Source: Hyalella azteca (lineage: Eukaryota > Arthropoda > Malacostraca > Amphipoda > Hyalellidae). From it: a stretch of DNA of 64,000 nt. The translations under genes were made by a program, and so were the position numbers. The notes under the pieces were generated by a model. The model did not search any database, was not told where the DNA came from, and saw only the letters and a program-made list of their open reading frames with translations. The stretch lies in NCBI RefSeq assembly GCF_000764305.2, contig NW_025931534.1:1-64000 (forward strand). Reading direction: 5' to 3'. Shown here in pieces: positions 1 through 13,568 of the stretch (positions are counted from its first letter, which is position 1; the number at the start of each line of letters is the position of its first letter).

Positions 1-205
1 GGAAAGGAGGGCTGAATGAGGGGAAAGGAGGGCTGAATGAGGGGGAATGAGGGTCGAACGAGGGGAAAGGAGGGCTGGACGAAGGGCGAGGAGGGCTGGA
101 CGAGGGGCAAATAGGGCCGGACGAAGGGACAGGAGGGCCAGACGAGGGGAAAACGAGGGCTGAACGAAAGGAAAAGAGAGCTGAACGAGAAGAAAGGAGG
201 GTTAA
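1..205. repeat. GA-rich minisatellite, about 21 bp unit
   Basis: Degenerate units of the form GGAAAGGAGGGCTGAAYGAG, nine or so, running in from the left edge of the window. Strong purine bias on the plus strand. Confidence 0.9.
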
Positions 206-1055
206 GCACTCGGTGTTTGAGGTCTGAGCTGACAGATGGGGCCCTGGTACGCTCAATTAATCTTAGAGATAACTGGGCACGAGATGCGTCAATGAAGGGC
301 ACAATATTCGTGTGAAAAGTTCATAATACTATCGAGAATTAGTTATTCAAATGACTAGTTAATATAATCAATGTACATGGATACGATGTACTGAGTAAAA
401 AAAATCCTGCAAATATTCCCTAAAAATAATATTTGCCGACTCGTGCCTAAATCATAACCTTATTACAAAGTAAGATTTAAAACTAATAGTGAAAACTTGG
501 GTGATCAATGAGAAATTGAGTCATTTGAAGAGCCTGCTGCCGCAACACATTCGGCAGTTTACATAGAACAATTTGAAAACAAGGGCAAGAACGTGAAAAA
601 TAATTTAAATACTGGTCTCGATTTCCGTGGACTTTCATGGCAAAATGAAGCATGAAAGCAACAGCACAGTAAATTATGCGAGTGTGAACTCACGCACACT
701 CGTAAGAGCATGACAATAACTTTGGACAAATCCACAAGTTCATCATTTCATTAGCAACTGCAGGCGCAGTTGTTATTATTAAAGGTCAGATACTGATGTC
801 AGGAATAGCGTCTATTATAATGCTCACAAATGTGCAAGAACAATACGACTGCGTCAATTGTTAACACATAATGAATCAATATAATAGTGAAATAATAATG
901 AGACACAGCTTGGACGCGGTACAATGAAACAAGACAGCTATGAAAGAAAAAGATCCAGTGATATATGCAAAACAGTGAAAAAAATGAATGCAATAGGAAA
1001 AAGTATCGTTAAACTGAAGAGGCGTAGAAGCGTTCACGTAAAAAATATATATAAT
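206..1055. other. AT-rich single-copy sequence, no gene seen
   Basis: Only short frames; nothing with splice-site or protein-family support on either strand. A small 8-bp hairpin (CGAGTGTG/CACACTCG) lies at 679-702. Confidence 0.6.
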
Positions 1056-1056
1056 T

Positions 1057-1537
1057 GAAGGCAAGGCTAATATAAGAGCGGCATTAGAGGCGCACAATAA
1101 GAGTAGACATGGCAGTAAAAAATATTTAAAGGCGAGGCTAACATTAGAGCGGCATTATAGATGAGTACAATAAGAGTAGAGTTGGTAGTAAAAAATATTT
1201 AAAGGCAAGGCAAATATTAGAGCGGCATTATAGATGCGCACAATAAGAGTAGAGTTGGTATTAAGAAATATTTGCAGGCAAAGCAAATATTAGAGCGGCA
1301 TTATAGATGCGCACAATAAGAGTAGAGTTGGTATTAAGAAATATTTGCAGGCAAAGCAAATATTAGAGCGGCATTATAGATGCGCACAATAAGAGTAGAG
1401 TTGGTATTAAGAAATATTTGCAGGCAAGGCAAATATTAGAGCGGCATTATAGATGCGTACAATAAGAGAAGACATGGTAGTAAGAAATATTTGAAGGCAA
1501 GGCAAATATTAGATGCGCACAATAAGAGTATATATGG
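1057..1537. repeat. 73-bp minisatellite, about 6.7 copies
   Basis: The motif GGCAARGCAAATATTAGAGC recurs at 1060, 1131, 1204, 1277, 1350, 1423 and 1496, a period of 71-73 bp. Copies 3-6 are nearly identical and the outer ones are more diverged, the usual pattern of an array expanding from its middle. Confidence 0.95.
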
Positions 1538-3464
1538 AAGTGATAGTGACGTTTAAAGAGGCGGGTAAGAAGGCGAACGAGGCAGTGTTTACCAAGCAAG
1601 TTGAGGGTAAACACGGCTAAAGTTAGCTACCCCAGCTCAAGGTAAAGCCGCTATACGTCCCGCCTGAGCCCATGTAATGATATTGTAGGGTGAACTCTAA
1701 TCTAAATATCCCCCTCGCCCACATAATGGCTAAGACGCTAGAATACAAAGGAGACCTTTATGCAGTTGGATCTAATGATAGACGCACAGAGGGTAGAGGT
1801 CATAATACTGATCAGTGTTAAATATTATAAAGTAGTTCAGATGTGATGGAAGGACGAGCAGCTGAACTGAAATTTTCAACCAGCTGGAAGTTGAATAACT
1901 AATTGAATGCACTTCAGAACTCGTACAACCTATTGAGAGTTCAACGTGGTCCATTAATATTAGCCGACAACTGAATAAAAAAGAGAAAACTAGCTCATTG
2001 AGGCTACTTCTCATTTTATACAAATAAGTAATCTAAGACATCTAATCATCTAATATACCTATATTAGATGCCTTCGCATCTAATAAATGATAAGTCTTAT
2101 TTTATCTAGTCAGGTCATGTAGCATTTGCTCTCATTTACTTCAACACGCATTATTGGAGCACCACAAGACATTAACATTCGTAGCATTTTTGAGTATACG
2201 ATGTAAGGTAATTACGAGAGAGCGGCGCTCTGCATACGAATGATACTGAAATGCGTACTAACTTCATCATCGTACGCTGCTTCAGGGACAGTGTATAATT
2301 ACAAGTATTTTCATAAATAATTAAGTCTTTACGCGTCACGGTTCAATTACTGGATTTCATAAGCGCAGAGGCGGACAGAGAGAGATGATTAGGTCGGCGT
2401 GGCATACAAAGCGTCCTCGGTCCTTAGTGAACAACGAGGAGCGTATGAGGAGGAGAGCAAGCCAGCACAACAAACCAGGACCAACTAAATACCAAGAAAT
2501 AATTGGAGTAAGAAAGAAGAACTTTCTGACGAGAAGTTCCATACATAAATTAGAGAAAAAACACAAAGGTAATATGTAGAACGGCGAGCAAGGGGCAATG
2601 CCAAGAAACAAAAGAAGCATATAATAAATGGTCGTTGATCGTTTAAGCATCGCAAGGAAATTAACGAAAAATAAATATCATGACATAGGAGGGGAAAATG
2701 AGGACCGAGTCGTGAAAAAGCGCTCAGACAGCAGATTTCGGAACTAATATTAACTTGTGAAAATTACACCCATTTTTTCAAAGAGAAAAGCTACGAAGGT
2801 GACTGCCTCGCGTAAAATAATTTGTTCGGCACAAAACGAAAAATACTTTCATTATAATATCAGGCGTATAGAAGCCAGGAACACTAACAGTTCAATTTTT
2901 CCCGTACTGGCCTAGGAAAAAAATTATTTCACTGTATACACATTTCAGTTTTGATTATTTTTCATACATACCAAGTAAAACATTAATCAACGTATCAGGT
3001 GTGGTACTTAAAATATGATTGATTATAGATGAAAAGTAGAAGAAACTTACTGAGTCTCAAATTCTATCCGTGTCGCTAAAATGAAGTGACAATAATTTAA
3101 AAGAATGAGCAAATTAGAAGCAATGTGTCACAGACTTGATTGATGTTGTGTCGTACGCAGACAGCAAGCTGACACTAACTGATACGCGTACGCAGTTCTA
3201 AACCACGAGAAAGTTGGGTTTTCTTAATTGAACATCCGAGTTATACATCTTAATAATAGGAAGTAATAAGTTCGAAATTACATTTGTAGGATGAAATTGT
3301 AGGAAGAGTGACTGAGACAAAAATCACAAAACAAAGATCACACGCACACAAATGAAACGTCCGCATATTTTTAATAGCATTCACATTAGTTCTAAAGGTT
3401 GATTGAACGACACGCGATTAAAAAGTAATTAAATAAACTAAATTCATCATTGAATTAGCCTCGA
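1538..3464. other. No gene seen; one AT hairpin
   Basis: AT-rich unique DNA. A perfect 11-bp inverted repeat (CATCTAATATA, 2-base loop) lies at 2047-2070, with further CATCTAAT copies beside it. The longest frame here is under 100 codons and has no recognisable motif. Confidence 0.6.
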
Positions 3465-3466
3465 TT

Positions 3467-3535
3467 GGGGGCGAACCTGCTCGTTTGGCAAGTCGATTGG
3501 TGCGCTCGAGCAAAGCCATCTAAAGCTTTTGTTCA
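3467..3535 (-). mobile_element. tRNA-derived SINE head (remnant)
   Basis: On the minus strand a B box GGTTCGCCCCC (3477-3467) lies about 41 bases after an A-box-like GATGGCTTTG (3520-3511), with GAGCGCACC and ACTTGCCAAACGAGC between. This is the order and spacing of a tRNA D arm, anticodon arm and T arm. It does not fold into a complete tRNA, so I call it a SINE head rather than a tRNA gene. Confidence 0.45.
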
Positions 3536-6500
3536 AGCAGAGCGGCAGAAAATGCCAGCACGAGGGCATTGAACTCAGTCATTAATACGCGCAATTTGGT
3601 TCAACGCCCATCAATATACTTTATCCTTGGAGGAAATATTGCGCCAACCATGGACAAATAACCATCAGCCATCGGATGGCTACCAATACATAATTCGTCT
3701 ATAACAAGGCAATATATTATTGGAGGAGATGAACGGAGAACGCCTTTAGCTCTCGCCAGCTTCGGTTACTCCGGAGTGTTAAGTTGGAGATCGCAGGGTG
3801 ACAACATTCAAGCTGTCTTATCAGATTGTTGTTCGTTGAATGAACTTGAAATGCTTCGACCATTCGTGTAGAACTTAGTAAGGTAATAAAAAAACTCATT
3901 TCCAACCATAGAACTGCAATGAGAAAAGAATCCAATACGTGTCGAATCCACCAACGGAATGGTACAGTTACGAAAGCAGTTATGTCATAGACGCCATGCA
4001 GACATAAGGTACAAATTTCAGTTCGAGTTCACCCATACCAGCAATCAGAATAAGGAAGTACAAGGGTTCATTACACCTTGAAGTAAACAGCAGCAGCATT
4101 GCAAATTCACAGGAAAAAAGTGGCTGTATAATGTTGAATGAAATTAAAGAAAGAACCACAATGGCGCAATCTAGATAAACACAGAGACAACAACTGTACG
4201 AGTCTCTGCAAGATGTGCGGAGGCCGCGCAGTGCTGGCACGCAGCTACCGAAGACAGGAATATCGGGCCGCTGTGCTTGGTGAGCTGTGACCACATCGAT
4301 AGCAATAGTTTGTCTTGTTCAACGGGCGCGCAATAACGCAATTAACTTCATGGGAAACTTGCAGATCATCGAATTATTCTGGGTAGGTAATCCGTGAAAT
4401 TGAGAACAAAGAATGTTGTTCCGCCTAAAAATTGTAATTAATAATTCGGAACAAATTAATTAATAAAAAATTGTGTTGTAAAATTGTAATTCTGAAAAAT
4501 TGTTATTCCGCGGTAAATTTCAATTATTACCTTTAGTTAGGCAACAGCCTCACGTAACAGCGAAAAAAATTAATCGATTGCAGAAGCAGCCATCTTTTGT
4601 TCGTTTACAACCATTTACGTCACATATGAGTAGTCTTATTGCCTTTACAATGTCATCTAAGCGCTCTGGAACATAGTACCCTTAGAGCTTAAAACGACAG
4701 AACCGTCTCAATTTACCTGCCTGTTCTATCAATGAAACGGTCGTGATGTGCATCTCTCGGTAAAAGAAACTCAAAAGCTAAAAAAAGCAGCACTAGAAAT
4801 GATTCAATCTCCAACGCTGGCAGAAGAATGAACATTTATGGATGCTGCTCGATCTTAAGGGAGCAGCAGCACTGAATCCTGCAAAGCACTTCCATCGCAG
4901 GAAGTAGAACAATTGTGTCCTTTGAGGAATAATATTGATGGTTGCCGATTCTTCAACAGAAAAATACAAAAGGTGCACCTGAAATAACTCGAGCCATCCA
5001 GAAAGCAAGCTATTTCAGACTGAGCTCTGGATAACAGTGACACGATATCGAACTCACGGAGAAGTCATTTTGTCGATTTTCCTAATTAGAAGAAAAGACA
5101 ATAAATGTTTGCAGCAAACTACACAACGTTTGCTAGTTGCTGTGGTCTCACGAGTGCGCGTCCAATATACAGACCAAGCAGCAAAAAGAGCCACGCGACA
5201 GCGCAACGCGGAACGTCCAACCAAGAGGACGATAAATATAAAGAAGTAACGTCCCATAAAAAACACTACAGTACAAAGCTCGCAGAGGGTCTCATCACGG
5301 GGCCAAATATTGGGTCCCTAATGGAGCACCGCGGTGAAGCAGCAGCGCACAGCTCTCCACATTTCCTGCTCTAGCTAAAACTATCAGGCTTTGTGCTCGC
5401 AGAACATCAAATGAACATCAAATGAACAGGTCACGGACAGAAGCGTGAGAAGTACTTAGAAAGAACTGTAAGAAATAACTATGTATTTTCCCCAGAATAA
5501 GTTGAACTTGAAACAGAGCTATTACAGAAAATTGATAGACTCTTACAATCTTTCATCAATACACAATACAATTCATCATAGCTTTAGGTATTCTCAGGAT
5601 ATATCATCCTGCTTAGTCATCTCGACACGGAGCCAAGCAAGCATAGTAACACGAGGAAGCAAGTATAAATTAACCAATTCCACGCAATGAAGCAATCATC
5701 ATAATGTCCTCGTAAATAACCCAGCAGATCAAAACTACGCACATGCAGTAAAGCTGTAACGAATTCTTTAATAATATACAACAATAAAACAAGAATTGTT
5801 AGACAAACAGACGCGCGATCTTCTCGAGATTCACGGATATCCTGAGACGTGACATCACCACTTTTTGTCACTCGCAACGATCACATCAGGCTTGTACATA
5901 ATAACAAAATAAATAACAACCACCATTCACTCAATAATAACTCAAACGGATGTTTGGACGTCATCGACATGAGTAATATTTCGCTACGATTACAATGCTT
6001 AATCGATCACCGATTATTGCGCATATCAGCTTGTGTGGTTTTCGGCGTACCACGAAATTTCAATTTGAAAAGGAAACTGCAACGGAATAAAAGTGAAAGA
6101 AGAAACAGACAAGAAGCAAAACTAAAAAAAATTATCAATAAGAGATTGCAGAATACTTCGAAAACAAAGAGCTTATGTAATAAGTGATATCTCGTCAAAA
6201 AAGTTTAATTAAAATGAGTATTGTTTTTCTGAACGAGATGGAAATGCCGTAAAATTATAACCACAGCGCAAAGTAGAATATAAGTTATTACTCTCACTCA
6301 GTGTGAAGTTTACGTACCTCAAAACAGTTGTGTTCAAGTAGAAGTAATCTTGTCACGACGATCAACAGTGTTTCGAAGGTTCCAAATTTAACGTTCAACT
6401 TTCGTATTCTTTTGCAGAGGATGCAGAAACATGCGCACTCGACGGCGAAAAATGAAATCCAAATTAGGGTATACTTCTTCGACCGAAATTTCAAGGACCA

Positions 6501-7100
6501 GAAAGAAGCGGGTGCTGCGACACTTGCTTCAGTGGCACTAACGTTCACGGAATGGCTCAGGCTTTGACTATGCGCGAAAAAGAAATCTTTCTACGAAAAC
6601 GAGGGAATTTTCCCATAGCTTCTGCACTAACATAAATGAGTAGGTAAGAATTAACGAATCTAGAAACGATAGATGGCAACATTTAGGTATCGAACAGTAC
6701 GAGTATTTCACTTCACTCAAACGTGATAAATCGCACCGGTAGACGCGATTAATCAAGTGCTAATAAATATACGTAAGTTGTTATAATCGAAAATTTCAAG
6801 CCCATAAAAAATAGAAGTGATTCAAAGGAATATTCTTCAACACTTATCAACAATATAAGGAGACAGATTTCCCGCACCCCTTTAAGAAAATATAATTGGT
6901 TTGAAGAAATATTCTGGGACAATTACAACGAGCAAAGGGACATGAATGCTGCTCAGAAGAATAACCACCACACAAGTGCCGATCGCCTGGTATTTGGCAC
7001 CGCACGCGCTGCTATTTGCCGACGAGCAAATTTAGTCCCCGGCCGCTGTGATCGGAAAAGGCGTACATCTAATCTATACTGAAATCTTAAATTCGAGGAT
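3536..7100. other. No gene seen
   Basis: About 3.6 kb of AT-rich single-copy DNA. The largest frame is 112 codons (5849-6187, plus), Asn/Lys-rich, about what chance gives at this base composition. Near 4420-4520 there is a loose direct repeat of AAAATTGTAATT...TTCCG/TTCGG. Confidence 0.6.
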
Positions 7101-7105
7101 TATAA

Positions 7106-7165
7106 TAATAATAAATATGGTCGAACGTAATAAATATGGTCGAACAATAATATGGTCGAACGTAA
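7106..7165. repeat. Short tandem repeat, AATATGGTCGAACGTA
   Basis: Three uneven copies of AATATGGTCGAAC separated by AATAATAAT spacers. Confidence 0.8.
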
Positions 7166-7275
7166 GTTAGAAATTATAGAATTTATTCAAAGACACTGGC
7201 GAATGAGAAAATAATTAAGACGGGCGTGTGAAAGCATTACGTTCATATAGTTCAAGAAAATTTCTTTCACTTTGG

Positions 7276-7305
7276 AAGGGATTGAATCAAGTGATTCAAT
7301 CCCTT
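7276..7305. repeat. Perfect 14-bp hairpin
   Basis: AAGGGATTGAATCA and its exact reverse complement separated by two bases (AG). No T run follows and no gene is adjacent, so it is not read as a terminator. Confidence 0.85.
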
Positions 7306-9807
7306 GCCCGGCAGAATTTGCAGAAAGCAAGGCATTTTGAGAAATTTAACTATAGATAAATATTAGAAGTTCAATATCAGAGCGTGCATTTTGATAAAAT
7401 GCGAAGAATATGAGGTCACGACCGAAGTTATATGTTTTCATAAATAACAGAAATACAAATTATTGATGTTCGTTGTAACAAAATGATCGTTACATGCAAT
7501 CAAAAACCATTCTTGTCGCAAATTAAAACATGTTATATACAAAGAAAGATTGAACGTTAAATTAACAACGCGGATGTATGGGGAAAACAGTTTGTAAGCG
7601 TTATCAGTGCTCAAGTTAGGGCATCTTCAAGCGACTTCTCTCGTCGACCGGCGACATTGACATAGTACACGAAAAAAATACACGTCACGTGATATGTCAG
7701 CAGTGACTGAAATAAGCATTTAATAACGAGAACGTGACAGTTTTCCATTCTCATTAGCGAACGAAACATATGAGGCAGATGGACTGAATTGGTGAGCTAC
7801 TCATGAGAGCAGAAGCTCGGCGAGCGACGCGCAGTGCTCACGTCGACAGCAGGCGGGCAACTGACGAGGGCTCATGAGGGTAGCCCGCTACACCACACAG
7901 TCCCAGACGCCCTGGAGGTCTTCATAATATTTGGGAGCGCGCGACTGCCAACCAAAGTTGACACGTCGACCGGTGGGTGCGGGTGAGGGACCATGTAACA
8001 CCAAAGCAATGGCACATGAAACGCTGACAAGTGGATAGGGAGAGGGGAGTTGCACACGTGCGTTTAGGGGACCTCAGTGACGTAATAAGCTTTGACGCAA
8101 TCGAAAAAATCTGAATGCCATAGAAAATAATCGCGCTTACACGGTCAGAGCGCCTACGGTTCCCCGAGAATTCCTTGGCATGAGTATTGTGATTTTAGCC
8201 GATTCATATCAATATCCAGGATTGCATAAATACAGGTAGTGCAAGAATAGCGGAACTTGAACAGCGCTATAAAATAACAGAGACAATTTTTTTAATCAGC
8301 CAGAGAATGAGTAATCAAAACAAACAGAATGAGGTGCAGTTGAACAGCAGAGGTGTAAAATAACACAGATCGCAATTGTTTGAGACTTCATGAAATGTGC
8401 AGGACGCTAAACCGTTTAATGTTAGCCTAACGAATTCCCGATAAGCATAAGAATCAGCTAGACAGCGAGTTATCACTCAGAACAAACTCCCATGACGACA
8501 CAGCGCTCACAACGCCAACCAACAGGATGCCATCGTTATCATTGACATTGCTAAAAATAAACTAGGGCCAACAAGATTTAAAAAACCGTTCACAATCTGT
8601 ATAATTACAAGGCACTTAGTGCCAACGACATCACTATTCATTCGAATAAAATACGGCAGTGGCAGCACAAAATTAAGCATCAACACCTACAAGAGAAGTG
8701 ATAGTTACACCGAGGTACCCACGGCAAAAAAACATACCACCTGACATCATTAAGAAAAAACTTCGTTTTAATCGCTAATCCACCAAAAATGCAGAAAAAA
8801 CGAAGCGTTTATAATATATTTCATTGAATATTACTGAATACGCGAGGCCCTTTTTTAACCCTAAAAATGTTAAGCGCCATCATCATTTCAAAAGTGCATG
8901 GATAGAAGAATGTTTATCAAATTTCGAACTGAAAATGGAACTGGAAATCATGATGAATTTCCTTGGAATTTTCATTAAAGTTAAATTTCTGGTAAATGTG
9001 CAATTTAAGCAATTACCTATACTGATATAAATACTCGCAATAATCGTGTCTTCAGAAAAATCATGAAAACGCCGCAGGGATAAGAGAAGCAGCAGCAGCA
9101 GCAGACGTAGATATGCGCGACAGCTGCATCTGATTGCAGCGCGATCACACCAACGAAATGCGCAGCGATATATGCATACGTACGGCTGCGTTACGAGCAA
9201 CAACAGCTGCGTGCGCAGGTATATCTGTAACACTGAGAAGGGCTGTACATGCTGCTGGTCTTCAGCTGCAGCTGCATTGCGTGAAGAAAATTTCGTTAGT
9301 GGGTGACATTTCGTTCGCATACTAATAACAATGAATCTTTTCGTAACAACAATGATCTTTTATACTCTAGATACTCCATACTCTACTCTTTCATACGATT
9401 ACATCATAAAACACACACCTTGTTATCTTTGGCGTTTCGGATGTAGTAATCCCAGGCCACGCTGGAGCCAACTCTTAACAGCACATTTCATAAGCACACT
9501 AAAGCGTTAACAGGTCTCACTATTCAACCCAATTATCAGGTATATACCTAACATGTTATTTGAAATTCAGTCACAAATTAAAACCAGAATCCACAGTTGA
9601 ATAGCATTTGTCGTGGTATATTAATTCATCTTAACAGTAAGTCCCACCGTGTACTTGAATAACTGCCGTTCCTAATGTGACATCTGCAGCCGTATTCGGA
9701 CAAAAGCGTCAGCAGTACGTACAAAGACAGCAGCAGCTTTACACACGTCAACAGCTGCAGTCATACACAAACAACAGCGGAAGTCATTCGTATAGAGCAG
9801 CCGTAGA
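7306..9807. other. No gene seen; short (AGC)n tract
   Basis: Single-copy sequence with an (AGC)n tract at 9087-9105. A 68-codon frame at 8824-9030 and a 145-codon minus frame at 8883-9320 have no recognisable motif; the latter is partly an Arg/Leu/Cys translation of the GCA-rich tract. Confidence 0.6.
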
Positions 9808-10035
9808 CGTACGCACACAGCAGCTGCACCCAGATAGCAGGTGCACATACATATCTGCAGTGACCGTACGCACACAGCAGCTGCAGCTGCACCCAGATAG
9901 CAGGTGCACATACATATCTGCAGTGACCGTACGCACACAGCAGCTGCAGCTGCACCCAGATAGCAGGAGCACATACATATCTGCAGTAACCGTACGCACA
10001 CAGCAGCTGCAGCTGTATCCAGATAGCAGGTGCAG
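9808..10035. repeat. 63-bp minisatellite, 4 copies
   Basis: CGTACGCACACAGCAGCTGC recurs at 9808, 9865, 9928 and 9991 (57 then 63 bp). Each unit holds GCAGCTGCAGCTGC, a nested palindrome. Because 63 is a multiple of three all frames stay open, producing repeat peptides on both strands; I see no support for translation. Confidence 0.95.
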
Positions 10036-10905
10036 GGCATCTGTCACAGCATCAACTGGCGTCACGTGGCTGACAAGGACGGAGAGATCGACCCTCCCCA
10101 CATCGGCGATGAGCGAGCGCGTCGGTAAAAAGTTTTACGATATTTCAAGACTCTCAGACGCACTCGTGCTCCACGCTGCCATCCAACGGGACAAGTTTGA
10201 GCGCGCTGGCCGTAAATGCGTTAAAAAATGCGCACCATTTGAGCTACGAGAGTTGCATCTCTTTTTTTTTTCTAGGTCCTTTTTACACGGAACCATCAAC
10301 AGACGTCAATGCTATTCGTGTCTTAACTTTGGTAAAACGAGAGTTACCGTCAGTAGATAAATAGTTAACCTATTGTCTGTGGATACATAAACATTCGTCA
10401 CAAAGCTATTTGTATTTAAAAACCTGGTTACGAGCATTACCTTCAGTAAATACGGATTTACGGAATAAATACATAGATTTAAAGAGGGTAAATACCATAG
10501 CAACGACACATAACTATCGAAGACAAAACTAGAACAGAGCCGCGGCGATAAAGAGAGAACTATACGATGAAGCCTGATGTAGATGACAGCGAAGATCAGA
10601 GCAATTGATGGCTCGGGCAGATTACTTTACTGCACCACAGACTTGGCAAGGACGAAGCAATGCGCTGCTGAAGAAACGCCAGGGATATTAAAAAGTGCTT
10701 CGTAAACATTAACGGAAAAAGGAGCAAGATTGCAATATATTTTGTAGGCTATAATCAGTATATTATGAGCGCCCGAAACTTAAAGCAAATGAACTAATTA
10801 GACATTAACTTAAAATAATTCAAGTATCAGACATGCGGGACTAAAACGCGGAGAAGAGGTAGCCAAGTTGCAGGTGCAGGGATCAATTTAAATGAATATT
10901 GTAAA
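10036..10905. other. No gene seen
   Basis: Unique sequence with no supported gene; the open frame that spans the 63-bp array runs on to 10360 without a recognisable domain. Confidence 0.6.
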
Positions 10906-10911
10906 TTGCCA

Positions 10912-10980
10912 CAACACTTGTGCACAATGTGGCACAAGTGTTGCGGCACAACACACACAAGTGTTGCAGCACAAGTGATA
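10912..10980. repeat. Cluster of ACACTTGTG inverted repeats
   Basis: CAACACTTGTGC (10912-10923) pairs exactly with GCACAAGTGTTG (10932-10943). The same core ACAAGTGTTG occurs again near 10958 and ACAAGTG at about 10971. Confidence 0.8.
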
Positions 10981-12045
10981 ATGGTTGATATACTTCCGCG
11001 GTTCACTCACGTTTCTAAATTGGCATGAATGTACGAGTGATCAAACGCAGCTCGTCAGCTATTTCAATTGTTGTGATCACAACAACAATATTTCTGTTAC
11101 TTTTAAATTATGACATGCATATCGGTTGATATCTCGCGTTGAGTTAACGAGAGTAAACCCTAGCACGACACTGTTATAGTGCCAAGATCTTCTTAACGAG
11201 AGCATTAACAGCGGAGCGTTAGAAAAGGCACTCGAGATCGTTCGTTACGCCTGAAGGCAAGATTTAAAATCTATGTTTTAAGCCAGGTTCCTAATGCGTC
11301 ACACGATCCTCGTCAAATTAAGGGTTAATCTTAACTCTGGAGTCATGATGGCGGCACGCTTTCAAATGAAGTGACGTCAAAGGCCACTAATAAATCACAT
11401 GTTCCCGAGAGAAAAAATTTAGTTATCTCTGAGAAGCTTCTACCCCACTCGAGAAAAATGAATGATGGGTAACATACGTCGAGAAATTCCAAGGTTAACT
11501 TAGCGGTATTTCGGGAGGGAGAGGTACGTAGCGTGCCGCGCGCTTGTTACCTGTCACGGTCAGGGCAAGTTTTTCCTTACAATGGCGGTATGGGTGCATG
11601 GGCGGGTGAGACACCCCTTGCAATGGCGGTATGGGTGGGTGGGTGAGACACCCATTAGAGCAGGTGGGTCACCGGTAAGTAGATCACCCACTGGTGCATG
11701 AGCACAGTTGCTGCCCAGGTAATCGCAGGTACAAAACAGTAAATTGCACCTATAATAATCACGACACTTTTTTCACCCGTAGCATCACTTTCATGAAAAT
11801 AACTAAACATTTTAAATTAGTATCATCAGACGACATATTTGCAAGTATATATTATATCAAATCATTCCCAAAACTCTCAGCGCTGCGGACACAGAAGCTC
11901 CTGAGTACGCCGTACACTTACACGTAGAATAGAAGTAGCGGCCTGATGCAGTGCAACGTGTACGTCGTTAATTGCCCGGGCGATAAAAAACTTGTACACG
12001 AGCAACTTATCATCCTGGCATCACGATGTGAACACAGCATAAGGG
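10981..12045. other. No gene; 41-bp duplication
   Basis: AATGGCGGTATGGGTG and following bases are duplicated at 11581 and 11622 (period 41), each followed by GGGTGAGACACCC. Otherwise nothing with gene support. Confidence 0.6.
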
Positions 12046-12047
12046 TG

Positions 12048-12365
12048 TGTGCGAGGTGTGCGAGGGGCACGAGTGAGAGGGATGATTGAAGGGGAATAGT
12101 GAGAGACGCGAGTGAGAGGGGTGATTGAGGGGAAATAGTGAGAGACGCGAGTGAGAGGTGTGAGTGAGAAGGATGATTGAGGGGAAATAGTGAGGGGAAG
12201 GAGTGAGGGGCACGAAAGCCGGAGGGAAGGGCAAGAGAGCCGGAGCGAGGGGCGCGAGTGAGAGGGATGATTGAGGGGAAAGAGTGAGGCGCACGAGAGC
12301 CGGAGTGAAAGGCACGAGAGCCGGAGTGAAGGGCAAGAGAGCCGGAGCGAGGGGCATGAGGGGCA
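12048..12365. repeat. GA-rich composite minisatellite
   Basis: Two interleaved motif types: GTGAGAGGGATGATTGAGGG with GAAATAGTGAG, and GGCACGAGAGCCGGAGTGAA. The array switches between them, so it is a higher-order or recombinant array. Pro/Leu/Ser-rich frames on the minus strand are translation of the repeat. Confidence 0.9.
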
Positions 12366-12491
12366 GCAGTTGGAGGTCACCCTTAAAGGCGAGGTGCTGG
12401 GCCAGTTCTGCAGCAGAGAGCGGCTCGCGCTGCTGCCTGCCGCTCCTCTAATCCTAAGAATTTCCCTCCATATCTCACCAGTCGTCTAACC

Positions 12492-12552
12492 TTGAAATAA
12501 CCTTGAAATAACGTTGTTTCAACGAAATAATTTCGTAATCAACATCATTCAC
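12492..12552. repeat. CAACGTT-family dispersed repeat, copy 1
   Basis: TTGAAATAACGTTGTTTCAA followed by CGAAATAATTTCGTAATCAAC. Same consensus as copies near 16,810, 16,912, 23,893, 36,270 and 42,805. Confidence 0.75.
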
Positions 12553-13565
12553 CTGGGAGGTAACTTTAGGTAAGTAACCCTCAAATCCTTTCAAACTGAA
12601 CACTGGCAAATAAATCATTTATTGAAAGACAAAATCTTAACCCTGCCCCTTGAAAAAATAGGAAAAACAAAACATTCGGCTTTAAAGTTTCAACTGAGTT
12701 AAAGAAATTATACAAAACCCAACGCCATGTTTGTAACTAATTCGACGCAGCGATCGACGAATCCACCCAGAACTGCTGAAAATGTCGGGAAAAAGCCAGG
12801 ATAACTGACTTAAAAATAGTTATATTTAGCTCATAATTAAATGTTATTCCATACTACCTAAGGTAAAATGTCAAGAAATTTCTGAATGTTTATGATGGCA
12901 ATCCTGCGCTTTGTAGCCGCGAAGCAAAAATCCATTTATGGTACTTATTCGCGGTTACTGGACACATATAGACAACGCTTAATACAGTGAGCTGTACAAT
13001 TCCATAGACGACCCACGTCCTGACAAGACCAGAGACCGTATTTTCAAACTAAGGATCGATTTCTTTTTATTTTCAAACTAAGGACTAAGGACACGTAGCG
13101 GCCGATTTCTCGTCGGTGATTGGTATGATGTACCAGATGGTACACGATGCAGATCAGCGTGTTGTGTCGGTTACACATAAACAAGGCTTGTCATTGTCTT
13201 CTACAAATAATAGAAACTTTTCAGAGCTCGGGTTTTCCGTTTTCAGGGCTACGCTAATCTTCAAACGCAGATCACACAAAAAGTCCCAGCAAAAAAAAAA
13301 TAAATAAATAAATAAAAACGAACAGGATTTTTTTACGTTTCATTATTTATTAGATTTCTATCATTCATATTAGTAATATTATATTATATTTCAAAGCATT
13401 AAATTGCATTAAAGTTAATAATGAAGAGAATTGGTTTTGTAGTTGCTGCAGAAGCAAGTCATAGAGGAAGCCATGGCAAAAATGTAGGAGAAAACCGCAA
13501 AGGCTGCAATCAAGCGGAGGCTTGATCGACATGGCAGCGTCCCGGTCGAAAATAGCGAGGCAGAA
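12553..13565. other. No gene seen; A-rich tract
   Basis: Unique AT-rich DNA; an A/TAAA tract lies at 13,290-13,318. Confidence 0.6.
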
Positions 13566-13568
13566 GTT

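Noticed and set aside
3465..3540. Intact tRNA gene
   Set aside because: Acceptor stem and anticodon stem do not pair; only promoter-like boxes remain.
5849..6187. 112-codon Asn/Lys-rich frame
   Set aside because: Low-complexity Asn run in AT-rich DNA, no motif, length within chance.
7276..7305. Rho-independent-type terminator
   Set aside because: No T run follows and the DNA is eukaryotic; kept only as a hairpin.
9677..10360. 227-codon frame with a 21-residue peptide repeat
   Set aside because: The 63-bp array is a multiple of three, so several frames stay open on both strands at once; flanks show no domain, splice site or bias toward one frame.
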